The notes: generated by a model not told the origin, from the letters alone. 22,894 nucleotides of DNA from an uncultured Corynebacterium sp. (GCF_946221105.1 NZ_CAMICL010000034.1:1-22894); one strand, 5' to 3'. Shown: positions 6,367 to 15,439, counted from the first letter of the stretch. Numbers and translations: made by a program.

Positions 6367-7434
6367 ATGAAAGCCTTCGGTTTCTTGAGCTTCGGGCACT
6401 ACGCCTTCGGCGGCCAGCGCGGCCCGTCCGCGGAGAAGATCGCCAAGATCCACCTGGAGATCGCCCAGGCAGCCGACGAGATCGGCGTGAACAACGCGTC
6501 CTTCCGCGTCCACCACTTCGTGCCGCAGGCCTCCGCCCCGATGCCGCTGCTCGGCGCGGTCGCCGCCACCACCAAGAACATCGAGGTGGGCACCGGCGTG
6601 ATCGATATGCGCTACGAAAACCCGCTCTACCTTGCCGAAGAGGCCGCCTCCCTGTACCAGCTCTCCGGCGGGCGCGTGGCCCTGGGTGTCTCGCGCGGCA
6701 CCCCCGAGGTTGCAGAGCGCGGCTGGGAGGCCTTCGGCTACAAGGGCGAAGCCCCCAACGGCGCGGACGTGGCACGCGCCCACTTGGAGACCTTCATGGC
6801 CGCGGTGGACGGCAACGGATTCGCCACCGCAGCACCGCTGGAGCGGCAGTACCCCAACATGTTCCAGCCCGGCTCCGCCCTGCCGGTCTTTCCCATGGCG
6901 CCCGAGCTGCGCAAGCACATCTTCTACGGCTCCGGCACCCACACATCGGCGGAGCAGACCGCCAAGGATGGGCTGAACCTGATGTCGTCCACCCTGGTCT
7001 CTGAGACCACCGCCGAGACCCTGGGCGAAATCCAGGCGGACCAGATCAGCCGCTACCGCGCCGCATGGAAGGAAGCGGGCCACGACTGGACCCCGCGCGT
7101 GTCCGTGTCCCGCTCCATCTTCCCCATCGTCGACGGCGCCGATATGCAGATGTTTGGCATGCAGGCCTCCGGTTCCGACCAGGTGGGCATGCTGCCTGAC
7201 GTGGGCGCTTCCACCTTCGGCCGCACCTACGCCGCCGAGCCGGACAAGCTCATCGAGCAGCTCAAGGCCGACCCGGCCGTCATGGCCGCCGACACGCTGT
7301 TAATCACCATCCCCACCGGCATGGGCGTGGACGTCAACGTGAAAATCCTGGAGAACTTCGCCACCCACGTCGCCCCCGCGCTGGGCTGGCAGCCGAACAT
7401 CGAGGGCCCGGTCACCGGTTACCCGATCGACTAA
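6367..7434 (+). CDS. Luciferase-like (LLM class) flavin-dependent oxidoreductase
   Basis: This 355-residue protein belongs to the bacterial luciferase-like monooxygenase superfamily, which uses reduced FMN or F420 in a TIM barrel. Supporting segments are the N-terminal strand KAFGFLSFGHYAF, the AQAADEIGVNNASFRVHHF helix-strand region, PMPLLGAVAATTKNIEVGTGV, and NPLYLAEEAASLYQLSGGRVALGVSRG. The length is normal for a single-domain LLM enzyme. The ATG follows AAAGGAG by 9 bases. It stands alone, divergent from the lipoprotein gene, with its own promoter and no cofactor reductase nearby. The substrate and the choice of FMN or F420 cannot be decided from what I see. Confidence 0.92.
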   Translation: MKAFGFLSFGHYAFGGQRGPSAEKIAKIHLEIAQAADEIGVNNASFRVHHFVPQASAPMPLLGAVAATTKNIEVGTGVIDMRYENPLYLAEEAASLYQLSGGRVALGVSRGTPEVAERGWEAFGYKGEAPNGADVARAHLETFMAAVDGNGFATAAPLERQYPNMFQPGSALPVFPMAPELRKHIFYGSGTHTSAEQTAKDGLNLMSSTLVSETTAETLGEIQADQISRYRAAWKEAGHDWTPRVSVSRSIFPIVDGADMQMFGMQASGSDQVGMLPDVGASTFGRTYAAEPDKLIEQLKADPAVMAADTLLITIPTGMGVDVNVKILENFATHVAPALGWQPNIEGPVTGYPID

Positions 7435-7528
7435 GCGGCTTCCGCTGGAACCGAATTAGTCGGTTGTCCGTGCACTGACACTCGGTTAAATTGAATGCAC
7501 GACGAGCCGGATACCGGAGCGTTGTCGC

Positions 7529-7549
7529 CTGGAGCCGCGTAGGCTCCAG
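7529..7549. repeat. Perfect 8-bp hairpin in the gap after the flavin monooxygenase
   Basis: CTGGAGCC and GGCTCCAG surround a 5-nt loop. The hairpin lies between convergent genes and might help end transcription, but no T-tract follows on either strand. Its TGGAGCCGC part also occurs at the 3' end of the tmRNA gene (from 8297); nine matching bases could be chance or an old attachment-site trace. I see nothing else in 7435-7601. Confidence 0.4.
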
Positions 7550-7601
7550 AGCTTATTAAGGCAACCACTTTCGCTGATGCACTACTGCGTCACCGAGCGA
7601 T

Positions 7602-7934
7602 TTAACCAGCCTTCTGGCTGCTTTCTGAGCTGATGCCGAAGCTCCCGAAGTCTCCATAGCCTGAAATGGTGCTCACCCATAAGAACGCTGCAACGACGAA
7701 AGCCGCGGCGAATGTGAAGGCAAAAGCACGCCATGATCGGTCGCTAAGCCGATCCTTTTTCAACATGTAGACAGACATGGTTAATACACCCAACACCACC
7801 AATGAAGGTAGAGGTAGCCCATAGAAGACGAAAGGTATTGGAAGGCATGTGGACAGGAGCACTCCGCCATAAAGGGTTGCGACGCCCAAGACAATTCCAA
7901 GAAGCATTCCCGGAATGATCGTTCTTTCTTTCAC
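7602..7934 (-). CDS. Small membrane protein, possible immunity partner of the adjacent remnant
   Basis: This 110-residue protein has about three membrane segments (roughly residues 8-28, 33-57 and 70-88) and a polar Ser/Gly-rich tail. I do not recognise a family. The GTG start is well supported by AAGGAG six bases upstream. That GTG overlaps the stop codon of the upstream DUF6973-like reading frame (GTGA), so the two were evidently co-translated once. Base composition is lower in GC than the neighbours, as expected for transferred DNA. A membrane protein translationally coupled to a toxin-like C-terminal domain suggests an immunity protein, but this is inference from arrangement only. Confidence 0.65.
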   Translation of the reverse strand: MKERTIIPGMLLGIVLGVATLYGGVLLSTCLPIPFVFYGLPLPSLVVLGVLTMSVYMLKKDRLSDRSWRAFAFTFAAAFVVAAFLWVSTISGYGDFGSFGISSESSQKAG

Positions 7935-8212
7935 AACAAACTCCTTACCAACCAGTTTATCTTGATCAGACCACCGTTTTTAGCCTGCGCATGCCATTCA
8001 TTGATGGCGCCCGCTTCATCTCCTTCGTGTCGTAACCCAATGTCTCGACCAATGGCATTGTTTGTTTGATCCATGTGCCCAGCTTCAGGAGAACCAGGAT
8101 GGTCTGTTTCGTGGGCATCGCCAATTTTTCGTGCAAAATCTGCGTTAGCCCGGATCGTTGTCAGCGCCTGCCAAACACAATGCCTATCAGCCCAGAGAGT
8201 ATTCTGCCGAGT
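7931..8212 (-). pseudogene. Truncated DUF6973-like domain (C-terminal remnant)
   Basis: The frame encodes 93 residues without a credible start; it opens directly after a TGA at 8213-8215. Its content is protein-like. ADRHCVWQAL, IGDAHE, MDQTNNAIGR and a C-terminal GGLIKI segment follow the order of the DUF6973-type pattern (RHxxW, AHE, MDxxNNxxGR), which I recall at the C-terminus of secreted or polymorphic-toxin-like proteins. The remnant begins inside the first conserved motif, so the rest of the gene is missing. The upstream break lies about 30 bp from the tmRNA terminator. Composition is AT-rich (23 G+C of 60 at 7921-7980, against 42 of 60 at 7201-7260). Family naming is from memory; the truncated open frame is seen directly. 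Confidence 0.6.
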
Positions 8213-8258
8213 TCAAAGAGAAGGCGGTCCATTGCCACTACCTGCACAAACAAAGGAA

Positions 8259-8285
8259 TTCCCCCGGTCAAACAGACCGGGGGAA
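8259..8285 (-). terminator. Intrinsic terminator of the tmRNA gene
   Basis: The perfect 11-bp stem TTCCCCCGGTC/GACCGGGGGAA has a 5-nt loop. It lies 9 bp past the tmRNA 3' end on the minus strand and is followed by a T-rich stretch. Confidence 0.85.
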
Positions 8286-8294
8286 ATCGCACTA

Positions 8295-8685
8295 GGTGGA
8301 GCCGCCGGGAATTGAACCCGGGTCCTTCATCACCGCGCCAGGGCTTCTCCGTGCGCAGTTCGCACGTTGTCTCTCATCGACCCTCCGGATCAGGCGAACA
8401 TGTCCGGATGACGGGCCCAGTCAGTGAAAGGTGTCCCTTCCAAGGCCCCACTGACAGGGCCGGAAGGCAAGTCCCCTAAGTCGACGCCAGGTACCGGGTC
8501 GGGGACATCCCCGGCCTGACGGACACGCAGGTCGCTGGACCTTTCTATTTAGGCAGCGAGGGCGTAGTCACGCTGAGAGTTCTTCTCTGCGTTTATTAGT
8601 TACAGCGACGCTTACGGTGGTCTCCTGCCTGCACCGGCACGCTTCCCCTGGCTAAGTAGATGAAGTCGAAACCAGAATCGACCCC
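8295..8685 (-). ncRNA. ssrA: Transfer-messenger RNA (tmRNA)
   Basis: About 391 nt. The 5' end GGGGTCG pairs with CGGCTCC near the 3' end to form the 7-bp acceptor stem. The sequence GGTTTCGACTTC follows the 5' end and a T-arm (CCGGGTTCAATTCCCGG) precedes the 3' end, as in all tmRNAs. The tag frame at 8549-8590 reads AEKNSQRDYALAA followed by TAA, ending in the usual ALAA degron. It tags stalled nascent chains in ribosome rescue together with SmpB, which is encoded two genes upstream. The genomic 3' end reads ACCT, not ACCA, so the final A of CCA is not encoded. It is processed from a longer transcript starting upstream. Confidence 0.97.
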
Positions 8686-8714
8686 TTCAACTACGAAGAA
8701 ACGTAGGAGATGGA

Positions 8715-8743
8715 ACTTTACCGCACGCGCCCAAGATGCACAA
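8715..8743 (-). promoter_or_regulatory. Promoter of ssrA
   Basis: On the minus strand: TTGTGC (8738-8743), a 17-bp spacer and TAAAGT (8715-8720). The predicted start is about 8708, some 23 nt before the mature tmRNA 5' end, as expected if the 5' end is trimmed by RNase P. The promoter straddles the last codons of the SDR gene. Confidence 0.6.
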
Positions 8744-8749
8744 GAGGCT

Positions 8750-9400
8750 TTACGACGTAAACGCCGGACGCACCCGGAGAAACTCCACGACGGCATCCGG
8801 GCCGGCGTCGACAGCGAGGCGCGCCGCCTTGGCCACCTCGTCGGCCGCCATCTTCGGCATGCCGTCGTCGCCGGCGAGCATGTCGGTGTCGGTGCGGCCC
8901 GGGTGCAGGGAGGTCACGCGCACCTTGCCGGCCTCCTCCTGCGCCAGGGACTCGGTGAACCCGCGCAGGGCAAACTTGGACGCGCAGTAGGCGGAGTTCT
9001 CGGCCACGCCGTGGAACCCGGCTCCGGAGTTGATGGTGATGATCAGGCCGGAGGAACGTCGCAAAGCGGGAAGCAGCGCGCGGGTGAGCGTGACGGGGGC
9101 GAAGAGGTTGACCTCCATCATCTCGCGCCACTTATCGTCGGTGAGCTCTTCGAGCGGGCCGCCGTCCATCACGCCGGCGGCGAGGACGAGCACGTCCAGC
9201 TCCTCGATCTTGGAGGCCGCCTCCAGGATGGCGCCGGTGTCGGTGAGGTCCGCCTCGAACGGCTCGGCGCTGCGCAGGGCCGAGACGATGCCGGAGGCGT
9301 CCTTCGACGCGCCGGCGTAAATGTGGTGGTCCTTGCCTAGGTCCTCGGCGATGGCGCGGCCGATGCCGCGGGATGCTCCAGTAATCAGTGCCTTCTTCAT
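8750..9400 (-). CDS. Short-chain dehydrogenase/reductase (SDR)
   Basis: This 216-residue classical SDR is an NAD(P)-dependent oxidoreductase with a Rossmann fold. The cofactor motif TGASRGIG is at residues 7-14. AAG (74-76) stands at the usual NNAG position and Asn98 at the structural asparagine. The catalytic triad is Ser125, Tyr138 and Lys142 (YCASK). It is slightly short of the usual 240-250 residues. The ATG at 9400 is preferred; an in-frame GTG at 9406 is possible. There is no good Shine-Dalgarno, but TACGGT lies 8 nt before the ATG. It sits 20 bp after smpB and just before ssrA, so it separates the two trans-translation genes. The substrate is unknown. Confidence 0.88.
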   Translation of the reverse strand: MKKALITGASRGIGRAIAEDLGKDHHIYAGASKDASGIVSALRSAEPFEADLTDTGAILEAASKIEELDVLVLAAGVMDGGPLEELTDDKWREMMEVNLFAPVTLTRALLPALRRSSGLIITINSGAGFHGVAENSAYCASKFALRGFTESLAQEEAGKVRVTSLHPGRTDTDMLAGDDGMPKMAADEVAKAARLAVDAGPDAVVEFLRVRPAFTS

Positions 9401-9408
9401 AGGCACCC

Positions 9409-9414
9409 ACCGTA
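9409..9414 (-). promoter_or_regulatory. Possible leaderless -10 box of the SDR gene
   Basis: TACGGT lies 8 nt before the ATG at 9400, inside the 20-bp gap after smpB. I see no convincing -35. It is weak evidence on its own and is counted in the window-wide pattern. Confidence 0.25.
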
Positions 9415-9420
9415 GCGAAA

Positions 9421-9918
9421 TTAGGCCTTGATGCCCTTGAGCTTGCGGCCCAGATCGCGGGTGATCTCGCGGTCCTCGGTGCGGCGCTTGATGTCGCGGC
9501 GCTTGTCGTAGTCCTGCTTACCCTGCGCAAGCCCCAGCTCGACCTTCGCGCGGCCGTCCTTGAGGTAGAGCGACAGCGGGATCAGGGTGCGGTTGCCGTC
9601 GCGAACCTTGCCTTCCAGCGAGTCGATCTCCCGGCGGTGCAAAAGCAGCTTGCGGGTGCGGCGCGGCGGGTGGTTGGTCCAGTGGCCGCGGGAGTACTCC
9701 GGGATGTGCATGTTGCGCAGCCAGACCTCGCCGTTGTCGATGGTGGCGAATGCCTCCACCAGCGACACCTTGCCCTCGCGCAGCGCCTTAATTTCGGTGC
9801 CCTGCAGCACCAGGCCGCACTCCCAGGTGTCCAAGATGTGGTAGTCATGGCGAGCTTTCCGGTTGGTGGCAAGCACACCGGTGTTGGAAAGCTTCTGCTT
9901 CTTGTTCTTCTTGGACAT
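9421..9918 (-). CDS. smpB: SsrA-binding protein SmpB
   Basis: This 165-residue RNA-binding protein escorts tmRNA to stalled ribosomes. It shows the full family pattern: a basic N-terminus, NRKARHDYHILDTWECGLVLQGTEIKALR, a central strand region EVWLRNMHIPEYSRG, a KLLLHRREI segment, and a long basic C-terminal tail (KQDYDKRRDIKRRTEDREI) that folds in the decoding centre. I chose the ATG at 9918, because the in-frame sequence upstream of it lies inside ftsX and is not SmpB-like. It begins 16 bp after the ftsX stop. No clear Shine-Dalgarno precedes it, so translation may depend on coupling with ftsX. Confidence 0.97.
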   Translation of the reverse strand: MSKKNKKQKLSNTGVLATNRKARHDYHILDTWECGLVLQGTEIKALREGKVSLVEAFATIDNGEVWLRNMHIPEYSRGHWTNHPPRRTRKLLLHRREIDSLEGKVRDGNRTLIPLSLYLKDGRAKVELGLAQGKQDYDKRRDIKRRTEDREITRDLGRKLKGIKA

Positions 9919-9934
9919 AAGAGCGCCAAGTGTA

Positions 9935-10837
9935 CTACTTGCGCACGTAAGAGCGAAGCGCCACCTGCGCGGCCAGCCCGCCGAGCACCATGGCAACCAG
10001 GCCCACCAGCGGCATGACCGCCCACACGGTGCTGTCCGGCACGCGCGCGATGAGCTGGTTGGCGTAGAGGTCCCCCAACAGCGGGTCCACGATGAGCTGC
10101 TTGCCGGCCCACACGCCGACGGTGGCCAGCACCGCGCCGATCAGCACGGACAGCACCGCCTCCAGCACGAACGGCGCCTGGGTGAACCAGCGCGAGGCGC
10201 CCACCATGCGCATGATGCCGATCTGCTCGCGGCGGTTGTAGGCGGCCAGCTGCACCATGTTGGAGATGAGGAACACCGCAGCCAGCGCCTGCGCCGCAGC
10301 CACGGCGAACGCCACGTTGCGGAACGTGTTCAGCGTCCCGGCCGCCGAGCGCACGGTATCCGCCTGGTCGGAGATGACCTCCACCTGCTCCATGTCGCGG
10401 ATCTTGTCCAGCGGCGAGGTGTCGGTCGGGTCCGCCAGTCGCACGTGCAGCGCGGCCGGCAGGGCGTCCGGGGTGGTCTCGCGCACCAGCTCCGGCTCGG
10501 ATTCCTGGAACAGTTCCTTGAATCGCTCGTAGGACTGCTCGCGTGAGCGGAAGGTCACCTGCTCCACGCGGTCGTCGGCCTGCAGGGTGTCGCGCACCTG
10601 CTTGCAGCGGTCCGAGGAACAGTCCTGGTCGTTGGCGGAGATGTCCTCGTCCAGCTCCACCATCACCTCGACGCGGTCCAGGTACAGGTCCTTCGTCTGC
10701 GTGGTGGCTTTGGAAATCAACACGCCGGTGCCCACCAGCACCAGCGACAGCGCGGTGGTGATGATCAGCGCAATGGTCATGGTGAGGTTGCGGCCCAGGC
10801 CTTTGACACCCTCACGGAAAATAAACTCCCAGTTCAC
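9935..10837 (-). CDS. ftsX: Cell-division ABC transporter permease FtsX
   Basis: This 300-residue membrane partner of FtsE relays ATP hydrolysis to a peptidoglycan hydrolase outside the membrane. A short cytoplasmic N-terminus (MNWEFIFREGVKGLGRN) precedes the first helix at about 20-43. A large extracellular domain to about residue 170 follows, then three more helices in the C-terminal half. Two cysteines close together in the external domain (73 and 78) could form a disulphide. The GTG start is backed by AGGAGG six bases upstream, which lies within the last codons of ftsE; the genes are 2 bp apart. The length is typical for actinobacterial FtsX. Confidence 0.96.
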   Translation of the reverse strand: MNWEFIFREGVKGLGRNLTMTIALIITTALSLVLVGTGVLISKATTQTKDLYLDRVEVMVELDEDISANDQDCSSDRCKQVRDTLQADDRVEQVTFRSREQSYERFKELFQESEPELVRETTPDALPAALHVRLADPTDTSPLDKIRDMEQVEVISDQADTVRSAAGTLNTFRNVAFAVAAAQALAAVFLISNMVQLAAYNRREQIGIMRMVGASRWFTQAPFVLEAVLSVLIGAVLATVGVWAGKQLIVDPLLGDLYANQLIARVPDSTVWAVMPLVGLVAMVLGGLAAQVALRSYVRK

Positions 10838-10839
10838 GG

Positions 10840-11532
10840 CTACCTCCTCACGTCCCCGTACACGCCGTTTTCCTCGTCGCGCACGATCTTGCCCAGCTGC
10901 AGCTCAACCACGCGTTTGCGCATCTCGTCCACCGCTCGCGCGTTGTGCGTGGACATGACCACTGTGGTCCCCATGCGGTTAATGCGTGCGAGCAAGGCCA
11001 TGATTTCGTCGGCGGTGCCGGGGTCGAGGTTGCCCGTCGGTTCGTCGCAAAGCATGAGCTTTGGCTTATCGACGAAAGCTCTCGCAATAGCCACGCGCTG
11101 CTGCTCACCACCGGACAGCTCCCGCGGCATGCGGTTGGCTTTGGCGCCGAGGCCGACCAGCTCGAGGGCGTCGGGGACGAGTTTGGCGATGCGGTTTTTC
11201 GGCTTACCGATGACTTCCAGCGCGAATGCGACGTTGTCGTAGACACTCAAGTTCGGTAGCAGACGGAAGTCCTGGAACACGTAGCCGATGGATTGGCGCA
11301 GCTTGTTCACCTGCTTGCCGCCCAGGGCGTTGACGTGGAAGTCGTTGAAGAAGATGTCGCCCGAGGAGACGTTTTCTTCGCGGATTAAAAGCTGCAGGAA
11401 GGTGGACTTGCCGGAGCCGGACGCGCCGATGAGGAACACGAACTCGCCGTCGGGGATGTCGAGCGTGACGTCGTCGAGCGCGGGGCGCGTGGACGTCGGG
11501 TACGCCTTGGTCACATGGTCGAATCGGATCAC
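10840..11532 (-). CDS. ftsE: Cell-division ATP-binding protein FtsE
   Basis: This 230-residue cytoplasmic ATPase forms a complex with FtsX at the division septum. Walker A GASGSGKST is at 36-44, the signature LSGGEQ at 139-144 and Walker B LMLCDEP at 159-165, followed by TGNLD, typical of FtsE. I chose the GTG at 11532: it gives the usual N-terminus (IRFDHVTKAYP) and lies 8 bases from AAGG. A GTG at 11541, three codons upstream, would abut that ribosome-binding site. It begins 17 bp after the prfB stop, so prfB-ftsE-ftsX-smpB is probably one transcript. Confidence 0.96.
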   Translation of the reverse strand: MIRFDHVTKAYPTSTRPALDDVTLDIPDGEFVFLIGASGSGKSTFLQLLIREENVSSGDIFFNDFHVNALGGKQVNKLRQSIGYVFQDFRLLPNLSVYDNVAFALEVIGKPKNRIAKLVPDALELVGLGAKANRMPRELSGGEQQRVAIARAFVDKPKLMLCDEPTGNLDPGTADEIMALLARINRMGTTVVMSTHNARAVDEMRKRVVELQLGKIVRDEENGVYGDVRR

Positions 11533-11549
11533 GCGACACACCTTACCTG

Positions 11550-12659
11550 TTACTGGTGTGATTCTTGTTGCTGCTGCGCCATGCGCCAGCGGATGCCGGC
11601 CTCCAAGAACCCGTCGATGTCGCCGTCGAGGACCTTCTGCGGGTCGCCGACCTCGTAGTCGGTGCGCAGGTCCTTGACCATCTGGTACGGGTGCAGCACA
11701 TAGGAGCGCATCTGGTTGCCCCAGCTGGCGTTGCCGCCGGCGCCAAGGGCATCCATCTCGGCCTTTTCCTCTTGGCGCTTCTTCTCCAGCAGTTTCGACT
11801 GGAGCACGTTCAGCGCCGAGGCCTTGTTCTGGATCTGGGACTTCTCGTTCTGGCAGGTCACCACAATGCCGGTGGGGATGTGCGTGATGCGCACCGCGGA
11901 GTCGGTGGTGTTCACGCTCTGCCCGCCGGGGCCGGATGAGCGGTAGACGTCCACCCTGATGTCGGAGTCGGGGATGTCGATGTGGTCGGTCTGCTCCACC
12001 ACCGGCAGCACCTCCACCTCGGCGAACGAGGTCTGGCGCCGCGCCTGGTTGTCAAAGGGAGAGATGCGCACGAGCCGGTGCGCGCCCTGCTCCACGGAGA
12101 GCTGGCCGTAGAGGTACTCGCCGTGCACGACGAAGGTCGCGGACTTGATGCCGGCCTCCTCCGCGTAGGAGATGTCGTAGATGTCCACCTTGTGGCCGGC
12201 CTTTTCGGCCCAGCGGGTGTACATACGCATGAGCATCTCGGCCCAGTCGGCCGCGTCCACGCCGCCGGCGCCGGAGCGGATGTTCACCACGGCTTCGCGC
12301 TGGTCGTACTCGCCGGAGAGCATGGTCTGCACCTCCAGCGAGTCGATCTGCGCCGCCACGTCGTCGAGCTCCTCGTCGGCCATGGAGGAATCGCCTTCTT
12401 CTTCGGCGAGTTCGTACATCACCGGGAGGTCGTCGATACGCGAGCGAAGCGACGCGACCTTACGAAGACGCGCCTGCACATTCGACAGCTCGGTGGTGAC
12501 CTGCTGTGCGTGAGCCGGGTCGTCCCAAAGCGACGGGTCCCCGGCTTGGGCCTCCAGCTCGCGGGCGCGCTCGCGCAGGACGTCCAGGTCCATCACCTTC
12601 TCAATGGTGGAAAGTGTGGAGCTTAAGTCCTTGATCCGCGTCTGAGTTTCCGGCTGCAT
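11550..12659 (-). CDS. prfB: Peptide chain release factor 2
   Basis: This 369-residue class I release factor recognises UGA and UAA stop codons. The stop-codon-recognition tripeptide SPF (200-202) and the catalytic GGQ (245-247, in SSGPGGQSVN) are both present, which makes it RF2 and not RF1 (which has PxT). The gene is one continuous frame without the early in-frame UGA and programmed +1 shift known from E. coli prfB. The ATG at 12659 gives the normal N-terminus; the frame is open 28 codons further upstream but overlaps the TPP riboswitch promoter region. No Shine-Dalgarno is visible; TAGACT lies 8 nt before the ATG. Confidence 0.97.
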   Translation of the reverse strand: MQPETQTRIKDLSSTLSTIEKVMDLDVLRERARELEAQAGDPSLWDDPAHAQQVTTELSNVQARLRKVASLRSRIDDLPVMYELAEEEGDSSMADEELDDVAAQIDSLEVQTMLSGEYDQREAVVNIRSGAGGVDAADWAEMLMRMYTRWAEKAGHKVDIYDISYAEEAGIKSATFVVHGEYLYGQLSVEQGAHRLVRISPFDNQARRQTSFAEVEVLPVVEQTDHIDIPDSDIRVDVYRSSGPGGQSVNTTDSAVRITHIPTGIVVTCQNEKSQIQNKASALNVLQSKLLEKKRQEEKAEMDALGAGGNASWGNQMRSYVLHPYQMVKDLRTDYEVGDPQKVLDGDIDGFLEAGIRWRMAQQQQESHQ

Positions 12660-12667
12660 AGGGGCAA

Positions 12668-12673
12668 AGTCTA
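12668..12673 (-). promoter_or_regulatory. Possible leaderless -10 box of prfB
   Basis: TAGACT lies 8 nt before the ATG at 12659 on the minus strand. No recognisable -35 lies 16-18 bp further up. It is back-to-back with the thiC promoter. Confidence 0.4.
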
Positions 12674-12682
12674 GCGAACCGC

Positions 12683-12711
12683 CTGACGCGGCCACCAAGA
12701 CGGGATACAGT
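12683..12711 (+). promoter_or_regulatory. Promoter of the thiC riboswitch transcript
   Basis: CTGACG (12683-12688, 4 of 6 to TTGACA), a 17-bp spacer and TACAGT (12706-12711). The start would be near 12718, immediately before the riboswitch. Confidence 0.6.
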
Positions 12712-12721
12712 GGCCTGCGAC

Positions 12722-12815
12722 CCCACACGGGCGCCCGGGGCACCGGGCTGAGATCGCGCTGACGCCCGCGCGAGCACCGTTCGAACCTGTCTGGTTAGCA
12801 CCAGCGAAGGAAGGA
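12722..12815 (+). ncRNA. TPP riboswitch (THI element)
   Basis: The conserved TPP-aptamer strings occur in order: CTGAGA at 12748-12753 (pyrimidine-binding arm), then GAACCTG at 12783-12789, CTGGTTAGCACCAGCGAAGG at 12791-12810. The GCGAAGGAAGG end runs into the thiC Shine-Dalgarno (12811-12816), so ligand binding probably hides the ribosome-binding site. The aptamer class is certain; the edges are approximate. Confidence 0.93.
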
Positions 12816-12822
12816 GAAGGTC

Positions 12823-14616
<1,794 letters not shown>

Positions 14617-14623
14617 TGGCCGC

Positions 14624-15424
14624 GTGACTGACACCCAAGCGTTTATCTCTGACCACCGCAACGATTCCGACGCCGAGCTGGCCGCCGCGCTCGTGCGCCA
14701 CGCCGGACAACTGGCGCTGCGCATGCGCGCCGAGGGCCTGGATGCGGAGGTGAAAACCTCCGTCTCCGACGTGGTTACGGAAGCGGACCGCGCTGCCGAG
14801 GAGTTCGTCGCGGAGGTACTCGAGGCGCTGCGTGGCGACGACGGCGTGATCGGCGAGGAAGGCGCCTCCCGCACATCTTCCACCGGCCGCACCTGGGTGA
14901 TCGACCCGGTGGACGGCACCTACAACTTCTCCCAGGGCTCGGACTACTTCTGCTCGGCGCTCGCGCTTGTCGACGACAACTCCGCCCACTCCCCCGCCAT
15001 CGGCGCTGTGCACCGCCCCGCCACGGACACCACGTGGATCGCGGCGGACGGCGTGGCCACGCGTGACGGGGTGGAGCTTGCGGGGTTGGCGGAGTCGTCG
15101 CTAAGCGAAAGTGCAGTGGTGACCTACCTGCACCCCACTTTTATGGCCAACGACGATGTGCGCGAGGCGTGGCTGCGCGTGATTTCGGGGGCGGCGACGA
15201 TGCGCATGATGGGGGCGGGGTCTGTGGACCTGTCGAATCTCGCGTCCGGGCAGATGGGTGCGTGGCTGCAGCACACCGTGCCGGATTGGGATTGGCTGCC
15301 GGGCAAGGCGCTGGTGGAGGCCGTCGGCGGGCGGTGCGTCAAGGTCGACGCAGGTGGCGTGACCTGGTGCGTTGCGGGCAACCCGCGGATCGTGGGCGAG
15401 ATCGCGGAGCGCCTGCGGGGCTAG
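14624..15424 (+). CDS. Inositol monophosphatase-family phosphatase
   Basis: This 266-residue Mg2+-dependent phosphatase belongs to the IMPase/HisN/CysQ superfamily. The metal-binding motif is complete: Glu78-Glu79 in GEEG, then WVIDPVDGTYNF with Asp94 and Asp97, and a second Asp in VPDWDWLPG towards the C-terminus. The substrate could be inositol phosphate, histidinol phosphate or another sugar or cofactor phosphate; in C. glutamicum two such genes (hisN and an inositol monophosphatase) lie near prfB, as I recall. The GTG at 14624 is 7 bp after the thiC stop. No Shine-Dalgarno lies at a useful distance, so it may be translated by coupling or from a leaderless transcript. It probably shares the riboswitch-controlled mRNA. 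Confidence 0.88.
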   Translation: MTDTQAFISDHRNDSDAELAAALVRHAGQLALRMRAEGLDAEVKTSVSDVVTEADRAAEEFVAEVLEALRGDDGVIGEEGASRTSSTGRTWVIDPVDGTYNFSQGSDYFCSALALVDDNSAHSPAIGAVHRPATDTTWIAADGVATRDGVELAGLAESSLSESAVVTYLHPTFMANDDVREAWLRVISGAATMRMMGAGSVDLSNLASGQMGAWLQHTVPDWDWLPGKALVEAVGGRCVKVDAGGVTWCVAGNPRIVGEIAERLRG

Positions 15425-15439
15425 CGGGGCTAGCCTTCC

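Noticed and set aside
7484..7607. GGTTAAAT and ATTTAACC as long-range inverted repeat ends of a mobile element
   Set aside because: Only 8 bp each, imperfect context, no transposase between and no target duplication; probably chance in AT-richer DNA.
8161..8232. A 23-codon frame (MDRLLFELGR...) beside the DUF6973-like remnant
   Set aside because: No ribosome-binding site, and it overlaps the better-supported remnant frame.
8066..8479. Plus-strand open frames across the tmRNA 3' end
   Set aside because: They overlap the certain tmRNA and its terminator; no protein family is visible.
11550..12659. Programmed frameshift in prfB
   Set aside because: The gene is a single open frame from start to stop and the usual early UGA with its slippery site is absent.
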